The notes under the pieces were generated by a model. It was not told where the DNA came from. It saw only the letters and a list, made by a program, of their open reading frames with translations, and did no database searches. A stretch of 64,000 nucleotides of DNA, from contig NZ_JAHBZJ010000008.1 of assembly GCF_019635455.1 (NCBI RefSeq), positions 62,001 through 126,000 on the forward strand, written 5' to 3'. Below are positions 17,464 through 26,052 of the stretch, piece by piece. Made by a program: the position numbers and the translations under genes. This DNA comes from Sphingomonas sp. (GTDB lineage: Bacteria > Pseudomonadota > Alphaproteobacteria > Sphingomonadales > Sphingomonadaceae). Positions within the stretch are counted from its first letter, which is position 1. Every line of letters begins with the position of its first letter.

Positions 17464-19619
17464 CAGAACGCCTGCCCGATCGAAATATACAGTGCGATCC
17501 GCGATTCGCCGGGCTTCTTTGCGATCGGCGTCGCCACATCGACGCGCAGCGGCCCGAAATTGGTGTAGAGGCGCCCGCCGATCCCCGCGCCGAAGCGCAG
17601 ATCGGTCAGGCGGGGCAGCGTGCCTTCATATACCTGCCCCGCATCGATGAACGGCACGATGCCGAAATTGCCGAAGCGATAGCGCGCCTCGACCGCGAAT
17701 TCGTTGAAGCTGCGGCCCCCGATCGGCTTGCCGTCGGGCGCGCGCGGACCCAGTTCCTGATAGCCAAAACCGCGCACCGACCCGCCACCGCCGGCATAAT
17801 AGCGGCGCGAAGGGGCAAGGTCGTTCCGCTCGATCCCCTGGATCGATCCGAACCGCGCCCGCCCGGCCAGCACGATGCTGTCGCTCACCGGATAATAGGC
17901 CGTCCCCTCGATCATCCCGCGTACATAGGGCCGCGCGGCGCCCCGGACCGAGGTTTCGGGGCTGAGGTTCAGCTTCACCCGGAACCCGCGCGTGGGGTTC
18001 AGCAGATCGTCCGACTTGTCCCAGCCGGCAAAGAGCGGCACCGCCGCGATGAAATAGACACCGCGATCGCGCGCGCTCTTCGCGAAGTCGTAGCGATCCT
18101 CGCTGGTGCCGACGAATTCGGCGCCATAGGCATAGGTGAATTCCTTTTGCCAGATCGGCGTCGAATCATAGGAAATGCGCGCCGACAAGGTGCCGGTGAG
18201 GCCGGTATAGGCCTGGAGGTCGGACCGCAGCGCCGAGGCGATGAGCTGGAACGTCCGGTCGCGCCGCCCGGCATTGGAGCGTCGGAAGGTTGCCGACGCC
18301 CCCTGTTCCTGGGTTCCCGCGACGCCGGTCAGGATCAACGCGCCTTCGGGCGGAAACAGGTTGCGATGGGTCCAGCTGACTTCGGCGCGAATCCCCTGGC
18401 CGGTGCTGTACCCGGCCTGTGCGGCGAGGGTGCGCGCCGGCCCGCGCGTCTGACGGACGAGCAGATCGACATATTCGGTGCCGTCGGGTCCCGCCTCGCC
18501 GGTCCTCACCGGCTCGACCGATACCGTCGAGAACAGGCTGGTCGCGATCAGCGCGTCGCGCAGGTCGTCCACCATCGCGCTGTCATACAGCCGGCCGCGA
18601 TCAAAGCGCGTCAGCACATCGATGTGCCGCGCGTCGAACACCGCATCGCCCGCCGTGCGAATCCCGCCAAAGCTGCCGCGCGGTCCGATCTTCACCGGCA
18701 GGGTATAATCCCCGACATGCGTCACCCCGTCGAGCAGGATGTCGCGCTGTCCCACCTCGCCAAAGGGGTAGCCGTTGCGCGGCAGCGCCAGGCTGACCGC
18801 CGCCTCCGCCGCCTGCACGCGCACGGCGTCGATCGGCTCGCCACTCCTGAGCTTCAGCGCGTCGGGGATCAGGTCGGGCGGCACGGTGGGATCGGCATCG
18901 ATCGTGATCGCGCCGAGCTTGTACAGCGGCCCCGGCACCGCGGCGATCGTCGCGGTCACCGGGCGCGATTCGGTCGGGGTCTGGGTGATCGTCGAGACTG
19001 CGGTCGCATCATAATAGCCGAGCGATTTCATCAACCGCACCGCCAGCCCCTCATCCTCCCGCGCCCGCGCGCCGATGATCGCGGCATTGGCGGCGACACC
19101 GTCGCCGTCCTCCAGCGCCGAAAGATCGCGGAACCGCTCCTCCAGCCCCACCTCGGCCAGCCCCGTCACGCGGGTGGCATAGCGGATTTCGACCGCCTTT
19201 TCGTCATTGGTCGCGGCGATATCGGCAATCGGGGTGGTGTCGAACGCGCTCAGCGGGGGCAGCGGCGCGGCGATCTCCGCCTCCTGCCCCGCCGGGTCGA
19301 GCGGCGGCGCGTCCTCGATCGGTTCGATCGGTGCGACCGGCCCGGCCTGCGCCTGCCCCGTCGCGCCCGGGGCCATCGGCTCCAGCGGCGCGCTCATGTC
19401 GTCGGACAGCGGCGGCAGCGACGTCTCGAACTCCTCATCCGACACGATCGGCTTTTCGTCCGTCGATGGCGCCGCCATCGGCTCCTGCGCTGCGGGCGTC
19501 GCAGGCTTGGGATCGTCGGAGGGCGCGCCCTGGCCCGGCTTGCCCGCGCTGCCACCGATCTGCGCGTGCGCAGCGGGGGTGAGTGCGGCGCCTGCCAACA
19601 GAATGATCAGCAGTCTCAC
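17463..19619 (-). CDS. tamA: Autotransporter assembly complex protein TamA (BamA/Omp85 family)
   Basis: The product is an Omp85 outer-membrane protein: signal peptide (LLIILLAGAALTPAAHA), POTRA repeats (about residues 150-380), then a 16-strand barrel with the GGGGSVRGFGYQELGPR signature of the RGF loop. It ends with an aromatic residue (IGQAF), as barrels do. An unusual feature is a linker of about 100 residues, rich in Pro, Ala, Asp and Glu, between the signal and the first POTRA. The GTG at 19619 is chosen because it starts the signal peptide and has GGGAGGCTGGGGG just upstream; the frame extends to 19667 without a better site. It is coupled to tamB. Confidence 0.92.
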   Translation of the reverse strand: MRLLIILLAGAALTPAAHAQIGGSAGKPGQGAPSDDPKPATPAAQEPMAAPSTDEKPIVSDEEFETSLPPLSDDMSAPLEPMAPGATGQAQAGPVAPIEPIEDAPPLDPAGQEAEIAAPLPPLSAFDTTPIADIAATNDEKAVEIRYATRVTGLAEVGLEERFRDLSALEDGDGVAANAAIIGARAREDEGLAVRLMKSLGYYDATAVSTITQTPTESRPVTATIAAVPGPLYKLGAITIDADPTVPPDLIPDALKLRSGEPIDAVRVQAAEAAVSLALPRNGYPFGEVGQRDILLDGVTHVGDYTLPVKIGPRGSFGGIRTAGDAVFDARHIDVLTRFDRGRLYDSAMVDDLRDALIATSLFSTVSVEPVRTGEAGPDGTEYVDLLVRQTRGPARTLAAQAGYSTGQGIRAEVSWTHRNLFPPEGALILTGVAGTQEQGASATFRRSNAGRRDRTFQLIASALRSDLQAYTGLTGTLSARISYDSTPIWQKEFTYAYGAEFVGTSEDRYDFAKSARDRGVYFIAAVPLFAGWDKSDDLLNPTRGFRVKLNLSPETSVRGAARPYVRGMIEGTAYYPVSDSIVLAGRARFGSIQGIERNDLAPSRRYYAGGGGSVRGFGYQELGPRAPDGKPIGGRSFNEFAVEARYRFGNFGIVPFIDAGQVYEGTLPRLTDLRFGAGIGGRLYTNFGPLRVDVATPIAKKPGESRIALYISIGQAF

Positions 19620-19725
19620 GCGCGGAATACCCCCAGCCTCCCGAAAAGCGGCACGCCCTGCGCGCACCCGCTCGCTAATCGAACGAGCGAGCGAGAGGAA
19701 GGTTCATCGGCGGATTTCGCGCATT

Positions 19726-21825
19726 TCACCCCCGCGCCTTGGCCTCCGCGCGAAAGCGATGGAGCAGCGGTTCGGTATAGCCGCTCGGCTGCGACACACC
19801 CTCGAACACCAGTGCGCGGGCGGCCTGGAACGCGATGCTATCGGCTTCATGGCCCGCCATCGGCCGGTAGAGCGGGTCGCCGGCATTCTGGGCATCGACC
19901 TTCGCCGCCATCCGTGCCAGCGCCGCATCGACATCGGCGGCGGTCGCGACACCGTGGAGCAGCCAGTTCGCCATATGCTGCGAACTGATCCGCAATGTCG
20001 CGCGATCCTCCATCAGGCCGACATCGTGGATGTCCGGCACCTTCGAACAGCCGACCCCCTGATCGATCCAGCGCACGACATAGCCGAGAATGCCCTGGGC
20101 GTTGTTGTCCAGCTCGCTCGCGACTTCCTCGCGGGTCCAGTTGCGCCCGGACGCGAGCGGCACGGTCAACAGGCCGCGAAGCGCCGGCGCCGCCTCGCCC
20201 GCGATCTCGCGCTGGCGCGCGAACACATCGACGCGGTGATAGTGGATCGCGTGCAGCGTCGCGGCGGTGGGCGAGGGAACCCAGGCGGTATTCGCGCCGC
20301 TCATCGGGTGGCCGATCTTTGCCTCCAGCATTTCGGCCATGCGGTCGGGTGCGGCCCACATGCCCTTGCCGATCTGCGCCCGCCCCGACAGGCCATGGCG
20401 CAGCCCGATGCGGACATTGCGGTCCTCATATGCCTTGATCCAGGCGCTCGCCTTCATCTCGGCCTTGGGGATCATCGGCCCCGCGCGCATGCTGGTGTGG
20501 ATCTCGTCCCCGGTCCGGTCGAGAAAACCGGTATTGATGAATGCGATCCGGTTCCGCACCGCATGGATGCAGGCGGCGAGATTGGCGGAGGTCCGCCGTT
20601 CCTCGTCCATCACCCCCACCTTGATCGTGTGGCGCGCCAGGCCGAGCAGGTCCTCCACCGCGTCGAACAGCCGGTCGGTGAACGCGCATTCCGCCGGGCC
20701 ATGCATCTTTGGCTTGACGATATAGATGCTGCCCGTCCGGCTGTTGCGAAACGCGCCCAGCCCGTTGAGGTCGTGCAGCGCGATCGTGCTGGTCATGATC
20801 GCGTCCAGCACGCCCTCCGGCGCCTCCACATTCCCGATCAGCAGCGCCGGCGTGGTCATCAGATGGCCGACATTGCGCACGAACAACAGGCTGCGTCCCG
20901 GCAATAGCAGATCGCTGGCCTGGGGTCGGCGATAGCTGCGGTCCGGCGCCAGGCGGCGGGTCATTTCCCGGCCGCTCTTGTCAAAGGTTTCGGTCAGGTC
21001 GCCGCGCATCAGGCCCAGCCAGTTGGCATAGGCCGCCACCTTGTCGTCGGCATCGACCGCCGCGATCGAATCCTCCAGGTCGACGATCGTCGTCAGCGCG
21101 GATTCAAGGATGACGTCCGCGATCCCCGCCGGATCGGTCCGCCCGATCGGATGATCGCGATCGATCGTCACTTCGATATGCAGGCCGTTGTGGACGAACA
21201 GCAGCGACTCGCCGCGCGTGCCGGCCAGCTGGCCCGGATCGGCGAGGGGCAGATCGCCCCCGGCGAAATCGGCCCAGCGCATGCCGGTGAGCGGCACCGC
21301 CTCGTCCAGAAACGCCTTGGCGGCGGCGATCACCTGTACGCCGCGCACCGCATCATAACCGCCGGGCCGCGCCGCGCCGGGCAAGGCGTCGGTGCCGTAA
21401 AACGCGTCGTACAGGCTGCCCCAGCGCGCGTTGGCGGCGTTGAGGACGAAGCGCGCATTGAGCGCCGGCACCACCAGCTGCGGCCCCGCCATCGTCGCGA
21501 TCTCCGCATCGACATCGCGGGTGCCGATGGTGAAATCGCCCGGTTCATCGACCAGATAGCCGATATCGCGAAGGAACGCTTCCTGGGCGGCCGGATCGGC
21601 GGCGCGCGCCGGATCCTCGGCGGACCAGGCGTCGATCCGCGCCTGCAACGCGTCGCGCGTTTCCAGCAGCGCGCGATTTTCGGGGGCGAAGCGCGCAAGG
21701 ATCGCCGCGACCCCGGCCCAATAGCCCTCCGCATCGATACCGATATCGGGCAGCACGCGCTGCTCGACGAAATGCAGCAACGGCTCCGCGACCTTCAGGC
21801 CGGCGCGGTCGTGATAAGCGGGCAT
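19726..21825 (-). CDS. glcB: Malate synthase G
   Basis: Malate synthase G condenses glyoxylate with acetyl-CoA to malate. The 699-residue length and the sequence fit the family: the [19 protein letters not shown] block, [46 protein letters not shown] text, and the conserved C-terminal part with [15 protein letters not shown] 21825 has a GAGGAGG ribosome-binding site. No isocitrate lyase or glycolate oxidase gene is in the window, so it may serve glyoxylate from elsewhere. A MarR-type gene lies 74 bp upstream in the same direction and may control it; that is inference from position. Confidence 0.96.
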   Translation of the reverse strand: MPAYHDRAGLKVAEPLLHFVEQRVLPDIGIDAEGYWAGVAAILARFAPENRALLETRDALQARIDAWSAEDPARAADPAAQEAFLRDIGYLVDEPGDFTIGTRDVDAEIATMAGPQLVVPALNARFVLNAANARWGSLYDAFYGTDALPGAARPGGYDAVRGVQVIAAAKAFLDEAVPLTGMRWADFAGGDLPLADPGQLAGTRGESLLFVHNGLHIEVTIDRDHPIGRTDPAGIADVILESALTTIVDLEDSIAAVDADDKVAAYANWLGLMRGDLTETFDKSGREMTRRLAPDRSYRRPQASDLLLPGRSLLFVRNVGHLMTTPALLIGNVEAPEGVLDAIMTSTIALHDLNGLGAFRNSRTGSIYIVKPKMHGPAECAFTDRLFDAVEDLLGLARHTIKVGVMDEERRTSANLAACIHAVRNRIAFINTGFLDRTGDEIHTSMRAGPMIPKAEMKASAWIKAYEDRNVRIGLRHGLSGRAQIGKGMWAAPDRMAEMLEAKIGHPMSGANTAWVPSPTAATLHAIHYHRVDVFARQREIAGEAAPALRGLLTVPLASGRNWTREEVASELDNNAQGILGYVVRWIDQGVGCSKVPDIHDVGLMEDRATLRISSQHMANWLLHGVATAADVDAALARMAAKVDAQNAGDPLYRPMAGHEADSIAFQAARALVFEGVSQPSGYTEPLLHRFRAEAKARG

Positions 21826-21899
21826 CGAAATCCTCCTCAGTGCGATGCGATCCTGGCCCGGGGAGGCGGCGCCTGATTAGGCGAAGCGCGGGGGAGCGA

Positions 21900-22352
21900 T
21901 CAACCCCCGGGGCCGATCATCGCCGCAGCGCTCTCGACGCGTTCGAGCATCGTGCGCAGCTGCGCCTGCTCCTCGTCGGACAGGCTGGCGAAGATGCGCC
22001 GCTCCATCTCCAGCGCCTTTGGCGCGACCTGTCGATAGAGCGCCCACCCCTCCGCGCTGAGCGCGAGAAGGTGGGAACGCTGGTCGTCGGGGTTGGGCGT
22101 GCGGGTCACCAGTCCGCGCTCGTGAACCGCGATCGCCGCACGGCTGACGGTGACCTTGTCCATCTGGGTCCGGCCGCACATCGCCTGCTGGCTCATCGCG
22201 CCATATTCGGCAAGGATCGTGATCAGCCGCCATTCGGGAATGCGCAGGCCGAACAGCGACTGATAGACTCCCGATATGGCCGCCGACACGCGGTTGGAGG
22301 CCACCGAGAGCCGATAGGGCAGGAACGCGTCTAGCTTCAGGGTCTCGGTCAT
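21900..22352 (-). CDS. MarR-family transcriptional regulator
   Basis: This 150-residue protein has the MarR winged-helix fold. The N-terminal dimer helices (LDAFLPYRLSVASNRVSAAI) precede the WRLITILAEYGAMSQQAM HTH start, a recognition region MDKVTVSRAAIAVHERGLV, a wing with NPDDQRSHLLALS (the MarR DxRS/R signature) and C-terminal dimer helices. The ATG at 22352 is preferred over a GTG three codons upstream. It lies just upstream of glcB in the same direction, and a dyad about 20 bp upstream of its start is a possible operator. The ligand is unknown. Confidence 0.9.
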   Translation of the reverse strand: MTETLKLDAFLPYRLSVASNRVSAAISGVYQSLFGLRIPEWRLITILAEYGAMSQQAMCGRTQMDKVTVSRAAIAVHERGLVTRTPNPDDQRSHLLALSAEGWALYRQVAPKALEMERRIFASLSDEEQAQLRTMLERVESAAAMIGPGG

Positions 22353-22371
22353 GCCCGGCACTTGCCGTGAA

Positions 22372-22387
22372 TTGCGATGCCGCGCAA
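22372..22387. promoter_or_regulatory. Possible MarR operator dyad
   Basis: TTGCG-N6-CGCAA is a perfect five-base-arm inverted repeat about 20 bp upstream of the MarR gene start. ATTGCG recurs about 30 bp further upstream (around 22403). MarR proteins often bind such sites to repress themselves; no experimental or comparative support is available here. Confidence 0.35.
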
Positions 22388-22451
22388 CATCAACCTCGCA
22401 TCATTGCGCGACAAGAGGCCTGCAAGACACAAAATATCAGCGGCCGATGCC

Positions 22452-23750
22452 TCAGCCGATGTCGCCGACCCGTACCGGAGCGAGCCGCGGCGACAGCAGG
22501 TGGACGACGAGCAGCGCCAGGAAATAGGCGCTGCCAGCGACCCAGAACAGCGGCCAGTACACGCCCAGCCGGTCGAGAATCTCCCCCGCATAGAACGCCA
22601 TCAACGTCCCGCCGATCGCGCCCACCGTGCCGCCGATCCCGACCACCGATCCCACCGCCCCGCGTGGAAACAGGTCAGAGGGGAGCGCGTAGAGATTGGC
22701 CGAGAACGCCTGATGCCCCGCCGTCGCCAGGCCGATCACCCCGACCGCCAGCCAGACGCTGTCGATCGATTCGGCGAACACCACCGGCAGCACCGCAAAG
22801 GCGCAGATCAGCATCGTCACCTTGCGCGCGAAATTCGCCGACTTGCCCGCCTTCATCATCCGCGACGACATCCAGCCGCCCGCCACCGACCCGATATCGG
22901 AAATGAGGTAGATCACCGCCAGCGGCACGCCAAAGGTCAGCAGATTGAGGTCGTAATGCTTGAACAGATAGCCGGGCAGCCAGAACAGAAAGAACCACCA
23001 GATCGGGTCGATGAAGAACTTGCCCAGCGCATAGGCCCAGGTCTCGCGCCGCGTCAGCACCGCGCCATAGCCCAGCTTGGTCACCGGATCGGCGGGGTCC
23101 TGTTCGATCCAGGCGAGCTCGCCCGCGCTCACCTTGCTGTGCTCGCGCGGGCTGCGATACATCGTCCACCAGGCGACCAGCCACAACAGGCTGACCACGC
23201 CGGTGATGACGAAGGCCATCCGCCAGCCCCATGCGACCACGATCAGCGGCACGACGAGCGGCGTGACCACCGCGCCGATATTCGCGCCGGCGTTGAACAC
23301 GCCGATCGCGAACGCGCGCTCCTTGGCCGGGAACCATTCGGTCACCGCCTTGATCCCCGCCGGGAAATTGCCCGATTCGCCGATGCCCAGGCCAAAACGG
23401 GCCATCGCGAACTGGGTGATCGAATAGGCGCCGCCATGCGCGATGTGCGCGACCTGCCAGATCACGAACGCGACCGCATAGCCAAGCCGCGCGCCGACCA
23501 TATCGACGAACTTGCCAAAGCCGATATAGCCGACCGCATAGGCGATCTGGAACCAGATGATGACGCCGGCGAAATCGCGTTCGGACCAGTCGAGATCCTG
23601 CATCAGCGTGGGCTTGAGCACGCCGATCATCTGTCGATCGATATAGTTGATCACGGTCGCCGCGAACAGCAACGCGACGATCGCCCAGCGATAGCGGCCG
23701 GCATTCGCGACCGCGCCGGACCGGATGGTCTCTGCCTGAGTGGCGCTCAT
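22452..23750 (-). CDS. exuT: MFS transporter, hexuronate/anion:cation symporter type (ExuT-like)
   Basis: The 432-residue protein has twelve hydrophobic segments and the anion:cation symporter signatures: YRWAIVALLFAATVINYIDRQ at the first helix, GFGKFVDMVGAR in the first cytoplasmic loop, and GIGESGNFPAGIKAVTEWFP, which matches ExuT and related acid-sugar transporters. It is expected to import galacturonate/glucuronate through the inner membrane by proton symport. It is the last gene of the leftward unit with the FAH-family hydratase (13-bp gap) and has a GGAGAGAG ribosome-binding site. An operator-like sequence (TACACCGGTTACC, 23851-23863) lies about 100 bp upstream, inside the preceding gene. 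Confidence 0.85.
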   Translation of the reverse strand: MSATQAETIRSGAVANAGRYRWAIVALLFAATVINYIDRQMIGVLKPTLMQDLDWSERDFAGVIIWFQIAYAVGYIGFGKFVDMVGARLGYAVAFVIWQVAHIAHGGAYSITQFAMARFGLGIGESGNFPAGIKAVTEWFPAKERAFAIGVFNAGANIGAVVTPLVVPLIVVAWGWRMAFVITGVVSLLWLVAWWTMYRSPREHSKVSAGELAWIEQDPADPVTKLGYGAVLTRRETWAYALGKFFIDPIWWFFLFWLPGYLFKHYDLNLLTFGVPLAVIYLISDIGSVAGGWMSSRMMKAGKSANFARKVTMLICAFAVLPVVFAESIDSVWLAVGVIGLATAGHQAFSANLYALPSDLFPRGAVGSVVGIGGTVGAIGGTLMAFYAGEILDRLGVYWPLFWVAGSAYFLALLVVHLLSPRLAPVRVGDIG

Positions 23751-23763
23751 CTTCTCTCTCCTG

Positions 23764-24546
23764 TCACGCAGGTCTGGCCGCTTCGATCGAGCAGCTCACC
23801 TCAATATCATCGAAACGCGCGGTCACCTCGGCGCCGACCCGCACCGGATGTACACCGGTTACCGCGCCCGACGAAATCCATTGCCCGGGACGCAGCGGAA
23901 CGCCGCGCGCCGCCATCGCCTCGAACAGGAAGCGGGCAGCGCCCAGCGGACCGTCGAGCATCGCGCGCGCGGTCGCGGCACCGGCCTGCGCCCCGTCGAT
24001 GCGCAGCGACACCGCCCGGTCGAGCAGGCCGGTTTCGCGCCAGTCCGCGATCTCCGGGCCGACCACCAGCCCATAATTGTTGCCGAAATCCGAAATCGTG
24101 ACCAGCGGCCCCATCTCGTTGATGCCGGCAAAGGGCGAGCTGGCGATCTCGATTCCCACATGCACCGCATCGATCAGGGCGGTGGCCTCTTCGATCGTGT
24201 AACGCGTTTTCGCCGGATCGGGCGCGCGGCCGATGCGCAGCAGAAATTCGGCCTCCGCCGCCGCGAACCCGTCAGCGAACACCGGCATCGCCGCACCCGA
24301 CCGCCGGACGCTTCCGGCAAAGATCGGCCCCGCCAGCCGGTTGGTCCCCAGTTCGGCGTCGGTCGGCGGGTTGATCCGGCCGATCTTCCACCCGACGACA
24401 TCGCCGGCGAACAGCGCGCGGGCATGGTCCTGGATCGCATAGGCATCGTCGAGCGAGGCGGGCGGCACACCGGGATAGTGCGAAAGGCCCGAAGCCGAGC
24501 GCCGCGCCGCGACGAAGGCTTCCGCGATCGCGTTCAGACTGTTCAT
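23764..24546 (-). CDS. 2-keto-4-pentenoate hydratase / FAH-superfamily protein
   Basis: The 260-residue product has the MhpD-like hydratase layout: SLDDAYAIQDHARAL, VVGWKIGRIN, the EAEFLLRIG metal-ligand region, HVGIEIASSPF and a final GAVTGVHPVRVGAEVTARF strand pair. FAH-superfamily hydratases and dehydratases act on 2-keto acids with a bound divalent metal. In a uronate operon the natural substrate is more likely a 2-keto-3-deoxy sugar acid or a breakdown product than an aromatic meta-cleavage product; this is inference. The gene has its own LacI-type operator and promoter in the 63-bp gap after uxuB, and it leads the unit that contains the transporter. Confidence 0.75.
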   Translation of the reverse strand: MNSLNAIAEAFVAARRSASGLSHYPGVPPASLDDAYAIQDHARALFAGDVVGWKIGRINPPTDAELGTNRLAGPIFAGSVRRSGAAMPVFADGFAAAEAEFLLRIGRAPDPAKTRYTIEEATALIDAVHVGIEIASSPFAGINEMGPLVTISDFGNNYGLVVGPEIADWRETGLLDRAVSLRIDGAQAGAATARAMLDGPLGAARFLFEAMAARGVPLRPGQWISSGAVTGVHPVRVGAEVTARFDDIEVSCSIEAARPA

Positions 24547-24581
24547 CCACCCCTCACTTCATTCTTTGCGCCAGAGCTAAC

Positions 24582-24595
24582 GGAAACCGGTGTCA
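24582..24595 (-). promoter_or_regulatory. LacI-type operator in the promoter of the FAH hydratase-exuT unit
   Basis: On the minus strand the sequence is TGACACCGGTTTCC. It lies between a TTGTCA -35-like hexamer and a TAGCTC -10-like hexamer with a 17-bp spacer, 36 bp upstream of the hydratase start. The core TGACACCGGT is identical to the other pectin-locus sites. Placement between the promoter elements suggests repression. Confidence 0.65.
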
Positions 24596-24609
24596 TTGAC
24601 AAGTCGGGA

Positions 24610-26052
24610 TCACGATCGCGTGAGCAGATCGTGCAGGCGTCCTTCCTCCATCATGCGCAGCCCGCCGATGATCGCGGTGCGAAATTCCTGATTTTCCGCG
24701 ATCTCGGGGGGAAACACCGCCCCCATCGCCAGCAATCGTCCGGCCCGGATCGCGGCTTCGCCCTCCACGCTCGCGGCGATCAGCCGGGCGGCGAGCGGAT
24801 CGACGATCGCGGTCCCCGTGCGGGCTGCACGGTCGAGAAACGCCATCCATGCTGCGACCGGCACCGCCAGCCGCGCGACGGGACGCCCCGCGCGCGCCGC
24901 CGCAGCAACGGTATCGAGCAGGCGATAGGGAAGTTTCTGCGATCCATCCCATGCGATCTGCGCCAGAAGATGGCGGATCGCCGGATTGCGGAACCGATCG
25001 AGAACCGCACGGGTATAGGCGTCCGCGTCCAGGCCGGGGACATGTCCCAGCACCGGCACGATATCCTCGCGCGCCAGCCGCTCCACAAAATCCGCCAGCG
25101 CGGGGACCGCCATCGCATCGGCAACACTCTGGCACCCCAGGGCGAGGCCGAGATAGGCGAGGCTGGAGTGCAGGCCATTGAGAATGCGCAGCTTCGCCCG
25201 CTCATATCCGCGCACATCACCGGTCAGCGTCACGCCGGCGGCGGCCAGATCGGGACCATCGGCAAGGTCATGGGGGCCGATCACCCATTGGGTAAACGCC
25301 TCCCGCTGCACCGCCGCCGCATCGTCCATGCCCAGCCGGGCCGCGACGGCTGTCAGAAAGTCCGGGTCGCTGGCTGGCGTGATCGAATCGACCATCGTGT
25401 CGGGGAAGGCGGCGGTGTCCGCGATCCACCGCGCGAGGTCCGGATCGCGCCGCGCCGCGAACGCGATTGCCGCCGCGCGCAGCTTGCCGCCATTGCCCGA
25501 CAGATTGTCGCAGCACAGGGTCAGGAACGCGCGCGCGCCCGACGCGCGTCGCGCCGCCAGCCCCTGAACCAGCCAGCCGATCAGGCTGCGCGGCTCGCCA
25601 CCGTTCAGATCGGCGACAATGTCGGGATGCGCCATGTCCAGCGTTCCGTCCCCGGCCAGGCAATAGCCCTTTTCGGTCACGGTCGAGGTGACGATCCGGG
25701 TCGCGGGATCGGCGAGCAGGGCCGAAACCTCGGCGCCGCCGTCCGGTCCGATCCAGCGGCGATGCGCACCGATCACGCGCCATGCCGGGTCGCGGTCGCG
25801 GATCGCCAGCGTGTACAGCCCATCCTGCGCGGCGAGCGCGTCGGTGGTGCCGGGCGAACGCAGCGAAACCGCAGCAATCCCCCATCGCGGATCGTCATGC
25901 AGCACCCGATCGAACACCGCCGCCTGGTGCGCGCGGTGAAACGCGCCCGGGCCGAAATGGACCACGCCGGTGGCGATCGCGGCGGGATCATAGCCGGGAC
26001 GCGAAACGCCCGGGGCCACATCCCGCAACGTCGTGAGCGACAGCCGGCTCAC
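24610..26052 (-). CDS. uxuB: Mannitol dehydrogenase family oxidoreductase, UxuB-like (fructuronate/tagaturonate reductase)
   Basis: The 480-residue protein belongs to the polyol-specific long-chain dehydrogenase family. It has an N-terminal Rossmann segment (GVVHFGPGAFHRAHQAA), TVTEKGYCL, the FLTLCCDNLSGNG motif, the conserved Lys region YERAKLRILNGLHSSLAYLG and the helical C-terminal domain. It should reduce a keto-uronate with NAD(P)H. UxuB acts on fructuronate; because the partner gene is altronate dehydratase and no mannonate dehydratase is present, tagaturonate reduction to altronate is an equally good reading. GTG start overlaps the uxaA stop (GTGA), so the two are coupled. Confidence 0.85.
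   Translation of the reverse strand: MSRLSLTTLRDVAPGVSRPGYDPAAIATGVVHFGPGAFHRAHQAAVFDRVLHDDPRWGIAAVSLRSPGTTDALAAQDGLYTLAIRDRDPAWRVIGAHRRWIGPDGGAEVSALLADPATRIVTSTVTEKGYCLAGDGTLDMAHPDIVADLNGGEPRSLIGWLVQGLAARRASGARAFLTLCCDNLSGNGGKLRAAAIAFAARRDPDLARWIADTAAFPDTMVDSITPASDPDFLTAVAARLGMDDAAAVQREAFTQWVIGPHDLADGPDLAAAGVTLTGDVRGYERAKLRILNGLHSSLAYLGLALGCQSVADAMAVPALADFVERLAREDIVPVLGHVPGLDADAYTRAVLDRFRNPAIRHLLAQIAWDGSQKLPYRLLDTVAAAARAGRPVARLAVPVAAWMAFLDRAARTGTAIVDPLAARLIAASVEGEAAIRAGRLLAMGAVFPPEIAENQEFRTAIIGGLRMMEEGRLHDLLTRS

Noticed and set aside
13123..17568. A very long open frame on the plus strand antisense to tamB.
   Set aside because: Its product is low in complexity, rich in Arg, Gln, Asp and His, and shows no domain. 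TamB on the other strand has clear family features. Long antisense frames are expected at this G+C content.
17445..20907. Long plus-strand open frames antisense to tamA and malate synthase.
   Set aside because: The opposite strand encodes well-conserved proteins with ribosome-binding sites; the plus-strand frames have none and unlikely compositions.
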